From Prosopocoilus inquinatus (Eukaryota > Arthropoda > Insecta > Coleoptera > Lucanidae): a stretch of 64,000 bases of DNA. The notes under the pieces were generated by a model. It made no database searches and was not told the DNA's origin. It saw nothing but the letters and a program-made list of their open reading frames with translations. Positions 30,570 to 41,639 of this stretch are shown here, one piece after another (the first letter of the stretch is position 1; the number at the start of each line of letters is the position of its first letter). A program made the position numbers and the translations under genes. The DNA lies in NCBI GenBank assembly GCA_036172665.1, contig CM069876.1, positions 50,685,001 through 50,749,000 of the forward strand, written 5' to 3'.

Positions 30570-33500
30570 TTCCCGATGAGATTTTTTTTACAAGTGTTCG
30601 CGGGAATTAATTATTTTTTTTTACAGGTGTTCGTGGGAATTAATTTTTTTTACAAGCGTTCGTGGGAATTAGGAAGTGTTGAAACACAGTTGGTTTCTAA
30701 TAATAATAATAATTTTATTAGTAATTCACATACATACATATGCATCTCCAATGTCATAATTAAAAATTAGTAATGGGCGGGATCACAGAAGATGTGTCTT
30801 TGTCAAAGTAAAGGATTAGGTTATAATAACAATATTAAAAAAAATTAACTTACTAGACGTGTAGACAAAATAACACGTATTACAATATCACATAAATACA
30901 TATTCCGATTTATGACGTCATTCAAATACATTATTTTCCAAGTAGCGCAAGAACTCATCGCTGCAGTAAAATGCCTTATTTTTAAACAATAAAATGAAGA
31001 CACGGATTACAAGTGTTCACGTTCATGCACAGAGTGGGGGAGGGGGGGAGATCTAGAAATGATGGCGACACTTCCGAATGAGATTTTTTTTTCACAAGTG
31101 TTCGAGGGAATTATTTTTTTTTTTACAAGTGTTCGTGGGAATTAATTTTTTTACACAAGTGTTCGCGGGAATTAATTTTTTTACAAGTGTTCGTGAGAAT
31201 TAAGAAGTGACTTGCAAGTGTTCAAGCAACAGACGGGATTTTAGGAATTAAAACCCGGCTTACGAGTGTTGATGCGGAGTGGAGGGGGAGGGGGGGGGTT
31301 CTAATATCGAAGATGCGCTCCGGTTTATTGCCGCAAGCATTTGTTTACAGGATCTCGTTTTCAATCTCATTAATTTTTTTCACAAGCGTGCGTGGGAATT
31401 AATTTTTTTTTACAAGCGTTCGTGGGAATTTTTTTTTACAAGTCTTCGTGGGATTTTTCATGTAAATGTTCATGGAAATTTTTTTTACAAGTGTGCGTGG
31501 GAATTAATTTTTTTTTACAAGCGTTCGTGGGAATTTTTTTTTACAAGTCATCGTGGGATATTTTTACAAGCGTGCGTGGGAATTAATTTTTTTAAAAGCG
31601 TTCGTGGGAATTAAGAAGTGGCTTACAAGTGTTACATGCACAGGTTGGTGGTTTCTGTGTAAGAATTGAGACCTGGCTTACAAGCGTTCATGCACAGAGG
31701 GGGGCGGGAGGTTCTACAAATGAAGGCGTGCCCTAGTTTATTTCCGCAAACATTTTTGTTTGCGGGAATACGTCGGCGTCGATCTCGTTTTCAAGCAACG
31801 TTCCGTTTATTGGCGCATTGTCACTTCTGTTGCAAATTTTAATTAAAAAAAAAAAATATATATTTTTGCGAAGCTGAATTAAAAATCTAGCGTGTTCCTA
31901 AAAACTTTTTTTTACAAGTCATCATGGCATTTTTCGTACAAATATTTGTGGGATTTTTTTTTACAAGCGTGTGTGGGAATTAAGTTTCTTTACAATCGTG
32001 CGTGGGAATTAATTTTTTTTACAAGCGTTCGCGGGAATTAAGAAGTGGCTTACAAGTGGTACATGCACAGGTTGGTGGTTTCTATATAGGAATTAAGACC
32101 TGGCTTACCAGTGTTCATGCACAGGAGGGGGGGGAGGTTCTACAAATAAAGGCGTGCCCGAGTTTATTTCCGCAAACATTTTTGTTTACGGGAATACGTC
32201 GGCGTCGATCTCGTTTCAATCTCACCACTGGATTTATTCTGCAACGTTTCTTTTTTATTGGCGTATTGTCGCTTTTGTTGCAAATTTTAATTTAAAAAAA
32301 AACATGTTTTCGCGAAACCGAATTAAAAATCTAGTGTGTAACGTCGTAGGTCGTTGATTCCCGATAAGATATTTTTCTTCGAGTATTCGTGGAATTTTTT
32401 TTCTACAATTTTTTTTTTACGAACGTTCGTGGGAATTTTCTTTTTACAAGTCATCGTGTGATTTCTTTTACAAGCTTGCGTGGGAATTATTTTTTTTTAC
32501 AAGCGTGCGTGGGAAATATTTTTTTTTACAAGCCTGCATGGGAATTAATTTTTTTTACAAGCGTTCGTGAGAATTAAGAAGTGGCTTACAGTGGTACATG
32601 CACAGGTTTGTAGTTTCTGTATACGAATTGAGACCTGGCTTATGAGTGTTCATGCACAGAGGGGAGTGGGGGGGGGGAGGGAGGTTCTACAAATAAAGGC
32701 GTGCCCGAGTTTATTTCCGCAAACATTTTTGTTTTACGGGAATACGTCGGCGTCGATCTCGTTTTCAATCTCACCACTGGATTTATTCTGCAACGTTCCT
32801 TTTTTATTGGCGTATTGTCACTTCTGTTGCAAATTTTAATTAAAAAAAATATATGTTTTCGCGAAATCGAATTAAAAATCTAGTGTGTAACGTCGTAGGT
32901 CGTTGATTCGCGATAAGATTTTTTTCTTCGAGTATTCGTGGGATTTTTTTCTACAAGTTTCGTTGAAATTTTTTTCTTTTACGAACGTACGTGGGAATTT
33001 TCTTTTTACAAGTCATCGTGTGATTTCTTTTACAAGCTTGCGTGGGAATTATTTTTTTTTACAAGCGTGCGTGGGAAATATTTTTTTTTACAAGCGTGCG
33101 TGGGAAATATTTTTTTTTTACAAGCTTGCGTGGGAAATATTTTTTTTACAAGCGTGCGTGGGAAATATTTTTTTTTACAAGCCTGCATGGGAATTAATTT
33201 TTTTTACAAGCGTTCGTGGGAATTAAGAAGTGGCTTACAGTGGTACATGCACAGGTTTGTAGTTTCTGTATACGAATTGAGACCTGGCTTATGAGTGTTC
33301 ATGCACAGAGGGGCGTGGTGGGAGGAGGGAGGTTCTACAAATGAAGGCGTACCCGAGTTTATTTCCGCAAACATTTTTGTTTACGGGAATACGTCGGCGT
33401 CGATCTCGTTTTCAATCTCACCACTGGATTTATTCTGCAACGTTCCTTTTTTATTGGCGTATTGTCGCTTTTGTTGCAAATTTTAATTTAAATCGCGAAA

Positions 33501-35060
33501 CCGAATTAAAAATCTAACGTGTAACGTCGTAGGTCGTTGATTCCCGATAAGATTTTTTTTTCTGAGTATTCGTGGGATTTTTTCTACAAGTGTTCGTTGA
33601 AATTTTTTTCTTTTACGAACGTATTTTCTTTTTACAAGTCATCGTGTGATTTCTTTTACAAGCTTGCGTGGGAATTATTTTTTTTTTACAAGCGTGCGTG
33701 GGAAATACTTTTTTTTACAAGCGTGCGTGGGAAATATTTTTTTTTACAAGCCTGCATGGGAATTAATTTTTTTTTACAAGCCTGCATGGGAATTAATTTT
33801 TTTTACAAGCGTTCGCGGGAATTAAGAAGTGGCTTACAGTGGTACATGCACAGGTTTGTAGTTTCTGTATACGAATTGAGACCTGGCTTATGAGTGTTCA
33901 TGCACAGAGGGGCGTGGGGGGGGGAGGGGAGGTTCTACAAATGAAGGCGTGCCCGAGTCTATTTATATTATATTATTATTATTATTATTTATATTATTTA
34001 TACGTCGGCGTCGATCTCGTTTTCAATCTCACCACTGGATTTATTCTGCAACGTTCCTTTTTTATTGGCCTATTGTCACTTCTGTTGCAAATTTTAATCA
34101 AAAAAAATATATGTTTTCGCGAAATCGAATTAAAAGTCGAAGGTCGTCGATTCCCGATAAAAAAAAATTTTTCCGAGTATTCGTGGGATTTCTTTTCTAC
34201 AAGTGTTCGTTGAAATTTTTTTCTTTTACAAACGTACGTGGGAATTTTCTTTTTACAAGTCATCGTGTGATTTCTTTTACAAGCTTGCGTGGGAATTATT
34301 TTTTTTTACAAGCGTGCGTGGGAAATATTTTTTTTTTACAAGCGTGCGTGGGAAATATTTTTTTTACAAGCGTGCGTGGGAAATATTTTTTTTTACAAGC
34401 CTGCATGGGAATTAATTTTTTTACAAGCGTTCGCGGGAATTAAGAAGTGGCTTACAGTGGTACATGCACAGGTTTGTAGTTTCTGTATACGAATTGAGAC
34501 CTGGCTTATGAGTGTTCATGCACAGAGGGGCGTGGGGGGGGAGGGGAGGTTCTACAAATGAAGGCGTGCCCGAGTCTATTTATATTATATTATTATTATT
34601 ATTATTTATATTATTTATACGTCGGCGTCGATCTCGTTTTCAATCTCACCACTGGATTTATTCTGCAACGTTCCTTTTTTATTGGCCTATTGTCACTTCT
34701 GTTGCAAATTTTAATCAAAAAAAATATATGTTTTCGCGAAATCGAATTAAAAGTCGAAGGTCGTTGATTCCCGATAAAAAAAAAATTTTCCGAGTATTCG
34801 TGGGATTTCTTTTCTACAAGTGTTCGTTGAATTTTTTTTTCTTTTACAAACGTACGTGGGAATTTTCTTTTTACTAGTCATCGTGGTTTCTTTTTACAAG
34901 CTTGCGTGGGAATTATTTTTTTTTACAAGCGTTCGTGGGAAATATTTTTTTTTTACAAGCGTGCGTGGGAAATATTTTTTTTTTACAAGCGTGCGTGGGA
35001 ATTAATTTTTTTACAAGCGTTGGCGGGAATTAAGAAGTGGCTTACAAGTGGTGCATGCAC
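30570..35060. repeat. Higher-order repeat: ~420-650-bp units built on ~30-bp TTACAAGCGTGCGTGGGAA
   Basis: The long units are marked by GAAGTGGCTTACA, GTGGTACATGCACAGG and GAGACCTGGCTTA near 31614, 32039, 32577, 33227, 33826, 34445 and 35034. Each holds 3-8 short units (TTACAAGCGTGCGTGGGAA plus ATTTTTTT), then CATGCACAGAGGGG and GGCGTGCCCGAGTTTATTTCCGC, then CGTCGGCGTCGATCTCGTTTTC and CTGGATTTATTCTGCAACG. The last copy runs straight into the T5 acceptor. Hydrophobic 60-170-residue frames here are repeat translation, not genes. Confidence 0.92.
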
Positions 35061-35265
35061 AGGTTGGTGGTTTCCGTGTAAGAATTGAGACCTGTCTTGC
35101 GGGTGTTCATGCACAGAGGGGGCGCGCCCACAAATGAAGGCGTGCCCCAGGTTTATTTCCGCAAACATTTTTGTTTACGGGAATACGTCGGTCGGTGGGT
35201 GTCGATCTCGTCTTCAACCTCCTTGCTGGATTTATCATGCAACCTTCTAAGACGATTTTTTTCAG

Positions 35266-36130
35266 GTTGCAACCGCCGAACCAGCCCGAACTGGAACGGA
35301 AATCGACGTACACGTGCGAGGTGTGCCTGAAAATATTCGAATCCCAGCGGGAATTCGTCGAGCACTATCGCAAAAAGCGCGACTACCAGATCCCCTGCTG
35401 CAATTGCGACTCGTCCTTCGACACCATCACCGAGCTCTTCGAGCACCACCGCTCGCACAGCATCCTCGTGAACAACTTGGCCCCCAAGATAATCCACATG
35501 AACAGGCAGGAGGGGATCGCGTCCTTGGAGAGCAAGTTCAGTTGCTTCCACGACCACACCTACGCGTACACCCGAGCGTTCTTGCTCAGGGCGAAGAGGC
35601 GTTTGTTCGAGGAGAAAAAAATGCTGGACGTGGTGATGGGGGATGATGATGATCTTGATGTCGGCGCAGGTGCTGCTGATGATAATCGGGAATTGCAGCC
35701 GTCCGTCGTCGCGTTCCTCCCCGATCAGGTGGATCCCCTGGACTCGACCTCCTTCGGCTACGTCGCCCTGAACCCATCGCTCAGCGACGTCGAGAAGACC
35801 CACTACAAGTGCCTCAACTGCGAGCAGATCTTCATCAACAAGCTCGTGTATTTCCGGCACATCGCCAAAAACAAATGCTACATACGCGACTGCGACGTGT
35901 GCCCTGCGGATTTCGAGAAGAACAGCGACTTCTACGACCACTACGTTTCGAAGCACTCGGAGCGCGGCATCTGCAGGCTTTGCTTTCGCACGTTCGTCAA
36001 CGATCGGAACGTCAAGTCGCACATGCAGAGGCACCTCGATCTTTTCAATTTCCGCTGCGGACAATGCAGCAAAGGCTTTTATACGGTCAGGGAGTATAAG
36101 AGCCACCATGCCAATAAGCACGCGGATTGA
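35266..36130 (+). CDS. T5: terminal exon, 6-finger C2H2 protein, paralogue of T1
   Basis: A 287-residue exon with acceptor gatttttttcag|G, phase 2. First finger Cys is at residue 17, as in T1. The first finger is degenerate: after YTCEVCLKIFESQREFVEH the final zinc ligand is missing where T1 has Cys. Finger 2 is CCNCDSSFDTITELFEHH. A middle linker carries a short acidic Asp run. Fingers 3-6 parallel T1 (CLNCEQIFINKLVYFRH ... CSKGFYTVREYKSHH). The exon then stops at HAD, whereas T1 continues with a seventh finger. It is therefore a C-terminally shortened duplicate. Likely nuclear and DNA-binding; target unknown. Confidence 0.9.
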
Positions 36131-36258
36131 AACTTTTTTATAAACAGCGCTTTCGGTGATTAGGAGACGCTCTGTGTATCCTAGATTTAAATTTAGACCG
36201 TTGATATGATGACGAATGTGATGCTACTTCTAACTTACGAATCCATGTTGTTTGTTGT

Positions 36259-36264
36259 AATAAA
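36259..36264 (+). terminator. Candidate poly(A) signal for T5
   Basis: AATAAA about 130 bp after the T5 stop, followed by ATCTTGCGTTTCAGAGTTT. Confidence 0.55.
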
Positions 36265-36304
36265 TTAATTCGATTATCTTGCGTTTCAGAGTTTATTATT
36301 TGTT

Positions 36305-36600
36305 GATAATTGAGTGGAGAAGGGAAAGGAACTCGAACCACCCGCAGCGTCCGGTTGCAAGCCAAGCTACTCTGCCGCGCCTGCGCCGTTAAGCTGAGAC
36401 GCGCGACGGCGGCGGCGCTCACATGCAATATTTTAATTTGATAATGCCATTGTAGCTTGCCGAAAACCTTTCGGATGTAAAGGGCGTGTTGAGTGCTGAT
36501 TAAATAATCATTTAACAAAGAACCATCGCCAACGGAATTCGAACCCGCACCGTCCGGTTTCATGCCAAGTCGCTCTTTGACCTTACCAGTGACCCACGCC
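36305..36600 (-). other. Two tRNA-derived / SINE-like relics
   Basis: On the minus strand, GGTTCGAGTTCC (near 36328-36340) and GCGGGTTCGAATTCCGTTGG (near 36528-36550) match the Pol III B box. Each is followed upstream by CCGGACG(C/G)TG and a GGC(A/T)TG-type stretch. No full cloverleaf is seen. Same family as the 5.8 kb relic. Confidence 0.4.
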
Positions 36601-36759
36601 AGTCATTGATCCATGACTGGCCTGGCAATTCGAGTGCTCTGATCTAATATAAACCAGACATAAAAAAATAAGTTACGTTTTCACTAAATTCCGAGGCCCG
36701 CTAGATTAAACATAGTTAAGAAAACAGCGTTTAAAAAAAAATAATAACAGCAAAAAAAC

Positions 36760-37700
36760 CTCCTAAACGTATTTCGACCGTTCGGCAACCATCTCCGGCA
36801 TACGCTCGCTCGCAAGTAAAAAAAAAAAAAACAAACAAAAAATACTTCGCGGAATCTCCGGTTTGTTATGAACCGGTGGATATCCTCCTCGCCGAAACTC
36901 AGTAGAAACGCGTTCAATTGTCTTTAACGTTCGCCTTTTTTTTAATCGAAGTCGATTCTTGTCCCGATCCGATGGCGAAATTGTAAGTAAATGGTTTTCC
37001 AAACTCCGACCGGACGGAATTATATTATAACCGGGAAAGCACTCAGCGTTTCACTGTCGATTGATTGACAGCTTCGTCGGGAGTTTCAAAAACCATTGAC
37101 TCAGCTATTTATACTAATATATTTATGTTATTGTGACTGTTATACTATTTATGTATACTAACGCATCAAAACCATTTACTCACCTATTTATACTAGTATA
37201 CTTATGACTGTTATACTATTTATACTAACATATGAAAACCATTTACTCACCTATTTATACCTGTATACTTATGACTGTTATACTATTTATACTAACATAT
37301 GAAAACCATTTACTCATCTATTTATACTAGTATACTTATGACTGTTATACTATTTATACTAACATATGAAAACCATTTATTTACTCACCTATTTATGCCA
37401 GTATATTTATGTTATTGCGTCTAATATACTATTTATACTGACATATCATCAATTATGTCGTGCAGGTATAAATATATGACTGTTGGAGAGAGTTATACTA
37501 TTTATACTGATAGAAACAAATGATTGTTGGTGATGGTTACGCTGAAATTTGGCGAGGAGAACATCCTCGGGTTCACAACCAACCACAACCGAGGATTCCA
37601 TGAATTAGTATTTTTTCTTTTCTTTTAATTGTAAGAGTTTCTGTATGTGTGTGTAGTGTACTGAAGATGGCGGCTTAGCTGTCGAAATACGTACGCACGG
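36760..37700. repeat. Element with long inverted ends around a ~66-bp tandem array
   Basis: The left end (about 36763-36915) and right end (about 37535-37695) are diverged inverted copies: GGCGAGGAG(G/A)A(T/C)ATCC...GGTTCA and GTCGAAATACG appear in both. Between them, 37080-37500 holds 4-5 copies of ACCATTTACTCACCTATTTA, then TACTTATGACTGTTATACTA. It resembles a non-autonomous mobile element with an internal satellite. No transposase is present. Confidence 0.7.
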
Positions 37701-37749
37701 ATGTAGACGTGTCTGTTTTATTTAACTTCCTCGGGGAAAATTTATTTCG

Positions 37750-39700
37750 CGCGGGCGCGAAACTTGCGTGTCGCTAAAAGAAAAACGAAAACAAAACAAA
37801 ACAACAAAAAAGAAAAACAGTTGGTAACGAAAGCGAACGTGGGCGTACGTGCGCTTCGCGTGCAGCGTTGCCGTTTACCAACATTTTCGCAAATTCCAAT
37901 AAAATTTATTATCACGTTTAGAGTTTGTAATTTTTTTTTTCGTTTTTTTGTTTTTAATATTACGTCTTCTTGGTTTGGTTATTTCAGAGCGCCATCTGTT
38001 ATTAAAAACCTTAGAGTAAATTGTAAAATCGGTGACGTTTCTGTAAATTATCTGATGAGCGAAGGGGGGGGGGGCGATTAAATAAAAAAAAATGCAGTTA
38101 AATGTCGAAAATGTCAGAATTAATGAGAAAAGTCAAGTGAATAATCCTGTCGTTTTAATTAAAAAAAAAAAATTAAAAATAAACTAAAATTCGGCGTTCT
38201 CAACCCACCTTTCAGTTTAATTTACCGCCGTTAGATGGTGGTATTGCTCGTTTGTTTTAAAAGAACTCATTTTCAAAGATGATGACCAAAGTCACAATAT
38301 AATGATTGTTTTTTTAAATGTTATAAACAGACAGCGCCATCTGTTGGCAGTAAATTAAACCAATACCCTGGTTGAGAACCGTGACATTTTTTTACACGTT
38401 CTTGGTTTGGTTACTTTAGCGCCATCTGTTATTAAAAACGACGCGTAAATTATAAAATTGCGGACGTTTTTGTAAATTAAAAAAAAAAAAAGAGTAACGC
38501 TGATGAGCGAGGAGGAGGGGGTTAATTTAATAAAAAAATATCAGAATTAATGAGAAAGTCTAGTGAATAATCCTGTCATTATTTTAATTTCAAAAAAAAA
38601 AAAAAAAAATTAAAATAAAGTCAAATTCGGCGTTCTCAATCCACCTTTCAGTTTAATTTACCGCCGTTAGATGGCGGTATTGCACGTTCGTTTAAAATAA
38701 CTCGTTTTCAAAGATGTCATCAAAGTCACAATGGTTGTGTTATAAATAGACAGCGCCATCTGTTGGCAGTAAATTAAATCGAAACCCTGGTTGAAAACTT
38801 CATGACATTTTTTTTACGGAATTTAAAATATTTGTTTGATGTTTATTAAAAAAAAAGAAAAACTCATTTTCAAAGATATAGCCAAAGTCACAATACAATG
38901 GTCGCGTTTTAAATATTATAAATAGACAGCGCCATCTGTTGGCAATAACTTAAATCGAAACCCTAGTTGAGAACCGCGGAAGTTGGAAATGAAAACGTTT
39001 TACGATTTAATTTTTATTTAAAATAACTCATTTTCAATGATCTAACCAAGGTCACGATGTGATAGTCGTGTTTTAAATATTAGAAACAGACAGCGCCATC
39101 TGTTGGCAGTGAATTAAATCGAAAACCTGATCGAGAACCGTGGAAGTTGACGATTTTTTTTTGCGGAAGTGAAAATAAATTTGATTTCCGGGCGCCAAGG
39201 TCTCTAATTGATTGTGTTTAAACGTCCTGAAATTTAACGGACACCTTTTTAAAAAAAAAAAGCGCACCATCTATCGACGGAAAGGAGAAACGTAATTTCG
39301 GAATTTCATTTTTCAGAATTTTGGAACACGCATTTCTTCTATGTTTGACTATTCTTCGTGATGGTGCTCCCGGTTATTTAAACGAAACGTTTATTTATTT
39401 TTTCTTATTATTTACAATGTCGATATTTTAATTTAACGCCATCTGTTGACGGTGACTCAAATCGAGAGCCGGGTTAAGTTTTATAAAATTGAAATTGATT
39501 TTTCTTTTTCGTTCAGACATCACCAGGGTTTTCGTTTAATTCCGTTTCTGCCTTACGCTGTTGCATAAACGCTTGGCGATGTCAAAACAGCGCGCCATCT
39601 ATCGTCCGGAAGGAGAATTAATTTCGTTTTTCCAGAATTTTTGCTAACTTTAATGGATTTCGCTGTGCTAACAGTTTATTTAAACAAAACCTCTCATTGG
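37750..39700. repeat. Repeats with GCGCCATCTGTTGG (CTCF-like) motifs
   Basis: About 6-7 loose copies carry GCGCCATCTGTT, at about 37989, 38334, 38410, 38752, 38930 and 39090, usually followed by GGCAGTAAATTAAA. Related GCCATCTATCG/GCCATCTGTTGACGG occur to 39.6 kb, and GTTAGATGG(T/C)GGTATTG at about 38.23 and 38.67 kb. The reverse complement CCAACAGATGGCGC resembles the CTCF core. No gene is supported; the 105-residue frame at 37764 is low complexity. Confidence 0.65.
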
Positions 39701-39894
39701 CATCGGTTTATTTATTTAATTTATTTTTTAATTTGAAGTCTCAATTTTTTTTGCCTGTCGCTTTTCGCCGTTTCGTTTTTGTTTTATGAAAAACAGTATG
39801 TAAAAAAAAATCAATAAAAATATGAGCATCGAAACAAAGCTTTTTACTTTTGTTTTTTAAAACCCGAAGTCACATTTTTGTGTGCCTTTTCTAT

Positions 39895-39926
39895 CTCTGT
39901 CTCTCTCTCCCTCTCTCTCTCTGCAG
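39895..39926 (+). repeat. (CT)n microsatellite forming a polypyrimidine tract
   Basis: CTCTCTCTCCCTCTCTCTCTCTGCAG ends in an acceptor-like AG at 39926, making a strong-looking 3' splice site just before the decoy exon. Confidence 0.8.
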
Positions 39927-39972
39927 GTATCTGTCTAAATGTGAATTTGTCATCATCACTAAAAATGCCTAA
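39927..39972 (+). pseudogene. Decoy exon resembling the start of T9
   Basis: After ctctgcag|G the phase-2 reading is YLSKCEFVIITKNA, then a stop at 39970. T9 begins YLSFKCEVKWL after the same gtatctgtc bases. It lies 63 bp upstream of the T6 acceptor and has a better polypyrimidine tract than T6 itself. If used, it gives a 14-residue ending. Confidence 0.5.
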
Positions 39973-39989
39973 CTTTCGTTTCGCCGTAG

Positions 39990-41463
39990 GAAAATCAAGA
40001 CCGAACCCGAAGACGATTTCGTGATACGCCCATTCAAATCGGAGGAGGGGCTTAAGAAAGCCAAGGCCGAACCCGTGGATCCCATGATACGTCCATTCAA
40101 GTCGGAGCCAATCAAGGCAGAACCCGAGGAGGATTTCGCGATACGCCCGTTCGGAATCAAGCCGGAGGAGGGGCTTAAGAAAATCAGGCCGGAACCGGAA
40201 GAGGACTTTCTGATACGCCCACTCAAATCGGAGGAGGAGGAGGGGCTTAAGAAACTCCCGACAGAATCCGAAGACGACTTCATGACACGCCCATTCAAAT
40301 CGGAGACATGCCCATTTAAAATCAAATCGGAGGAGGGGCTTAAGAAAATGAAGACGGAACCCGAGGAGGAGGACTTCGTGATACGCCCATTCAAATCATC
40401 GGGGGAGGGGCTTAGGAAAGTCAAGACCGAACCCAAGGATTTCAAATCGGAGGAGAGTCTTATTAAGATGGAAATCGACGATTTCGAAACGTCGTGGTCG
40501 CAACAGAAGAGCGAAGAGGGAAAGGAATACTACAGCATGCCGCCGCTCTTGCAAGAACACGAGATTAAACAAAAGAGCGAAGCCACGCCCCAAGCCGAGA
40601 CCACGGACGGACACTTTACGGTTTGGCGGGAACGCCCACTTCTCGACGCCCCCCTTTCACTTCATAGCCCCGAGCCCCCCAAACAAACGAGCGCGAACGC
40701 CCGCCAATTCAACTGCGGCTCCTGCGATTACAAGAGCAACAACCGCGCGAATTTCAAGCGGCACATCTACACGCACACCGGCGAGAAACCGCTGAAGTGC
40801 GACCTCTGCGACTACCGCTGCATCCAATCGGTGACGCTGAAGCGACACAAGTACACGCATACGGGCGAGCGGCCCTCGAAGTGCACGCTGTGCGATTACA
40901 AGGGCAGTCACTCGAGCGACTTAAAGAACCACATGTTCACGCACACCGGCGAGAAGCCGCACAAGTGCAGCGTTTGCGATTTTCGATGCAGGCAGGTGGG
41001 CAGCCTCAGGCAGCACATGCTGACGCACAAGGAAGTGAAACCGTTCCGGTGCACCCTGTGCCCCTTCAGCTGCACCACGTCGTCCACGTTGAAGGTGCAC
41101 TTGCGCACGCACACCGGCGAAAAACCGTACAAATGCGACGTGTGCTCGTATTCGTGCTCGAGGGCGGGGCAGTTGAAGTTGCACAAGATGACGCATTCCG
41201 GCGATAAACCGCTGAAATGCGACCTGTGCGAGTACACCTGCACGCAGACGCGGTATTTAAAGTCGCACATGTCGCACATGAAGCACGCCACCAGGCAGCC
41301 GTATAAATGTTGCGTCTGCGAGTATAAATCCGCGTACGCGGCGAGCTTCAAGAATCACATGTTTAAGCACAGCGACGAGGAGATGTACCAGTGTCAGGAT
41401 TGCGATTATCGATGCGAGAATGTCGGAAGCTTCGTCCAGCACATTGAGGACACTCACTCGTAA
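39990..41463 (+). CDS. T6: terminal exon, SUMO-motif repeats plus 9 C2H2 fingers
   Basis: A 490-residue exon with acceptor tttcgccgtag|G, phase 2. Residues 1 to about 165 are eight or so imperfect repeats of the type IRPFKSEEGLKK then K-x-EPEEDF. Many match the sumoylation consensus psi-K-x-E (IKTEP, IKAEP, MKTEP, VKTEP, IKMEI). A linker leads to nine fingers (residues 242-489), several with TGEKP linkers and a C-x2-C-x-[YF]-x(4) style (CDLCDYRC, CTLCDYKG, CDVCSYSC). The exon combines a probable SUMO-regulated region with a DNA-binding array. The seventh finger has an extended His spacing (HMSHMKH). Confidence 0.9.
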
Positions 41464-41622
41464 TTTTGAACGTTGCGCAATACTCACACCTACTCATGTA
41501 TACCACTCAGTATTCGATGTCTTTTGACTTTTCTGAGCTATGCGTAATTTTTTTTTTGACATTTTTTTGCGAAAAATTATTTTTTTAGTTTATGTATACC
41601 GGGTACGCCACTGCAAGTATTA

Positions 41623-41628
41623 ATTAAA
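41623..41628 (+). terminator. Weak candidate poly(A) signal for T6 (ATTAAA)
   Basis: ATTAAA about 160 bp after the T6 stop. No AATAAA is close by, so the 3' end is uncertain. Confidence 0.25.
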
Positions 41629-41639
41629 CGGCGAAACAC

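Noticed and set aside
31279..35090. Hydrophobic frames rich in Phe/Tyr/Trp (YKRAWE, LQACVGN types) at 31-35 kb
   Set aside because: They are translation of the 30-bp TTACAAGCGTGCGTGGGAA repeat in all three frames; not membrane proteins.
37764..38081. 105-residue frame at 37.8 kb as a gene
   Set aside because: Lys/Asn-rich start, overlaps repeat units, no domain, no splice signals in the common phase.
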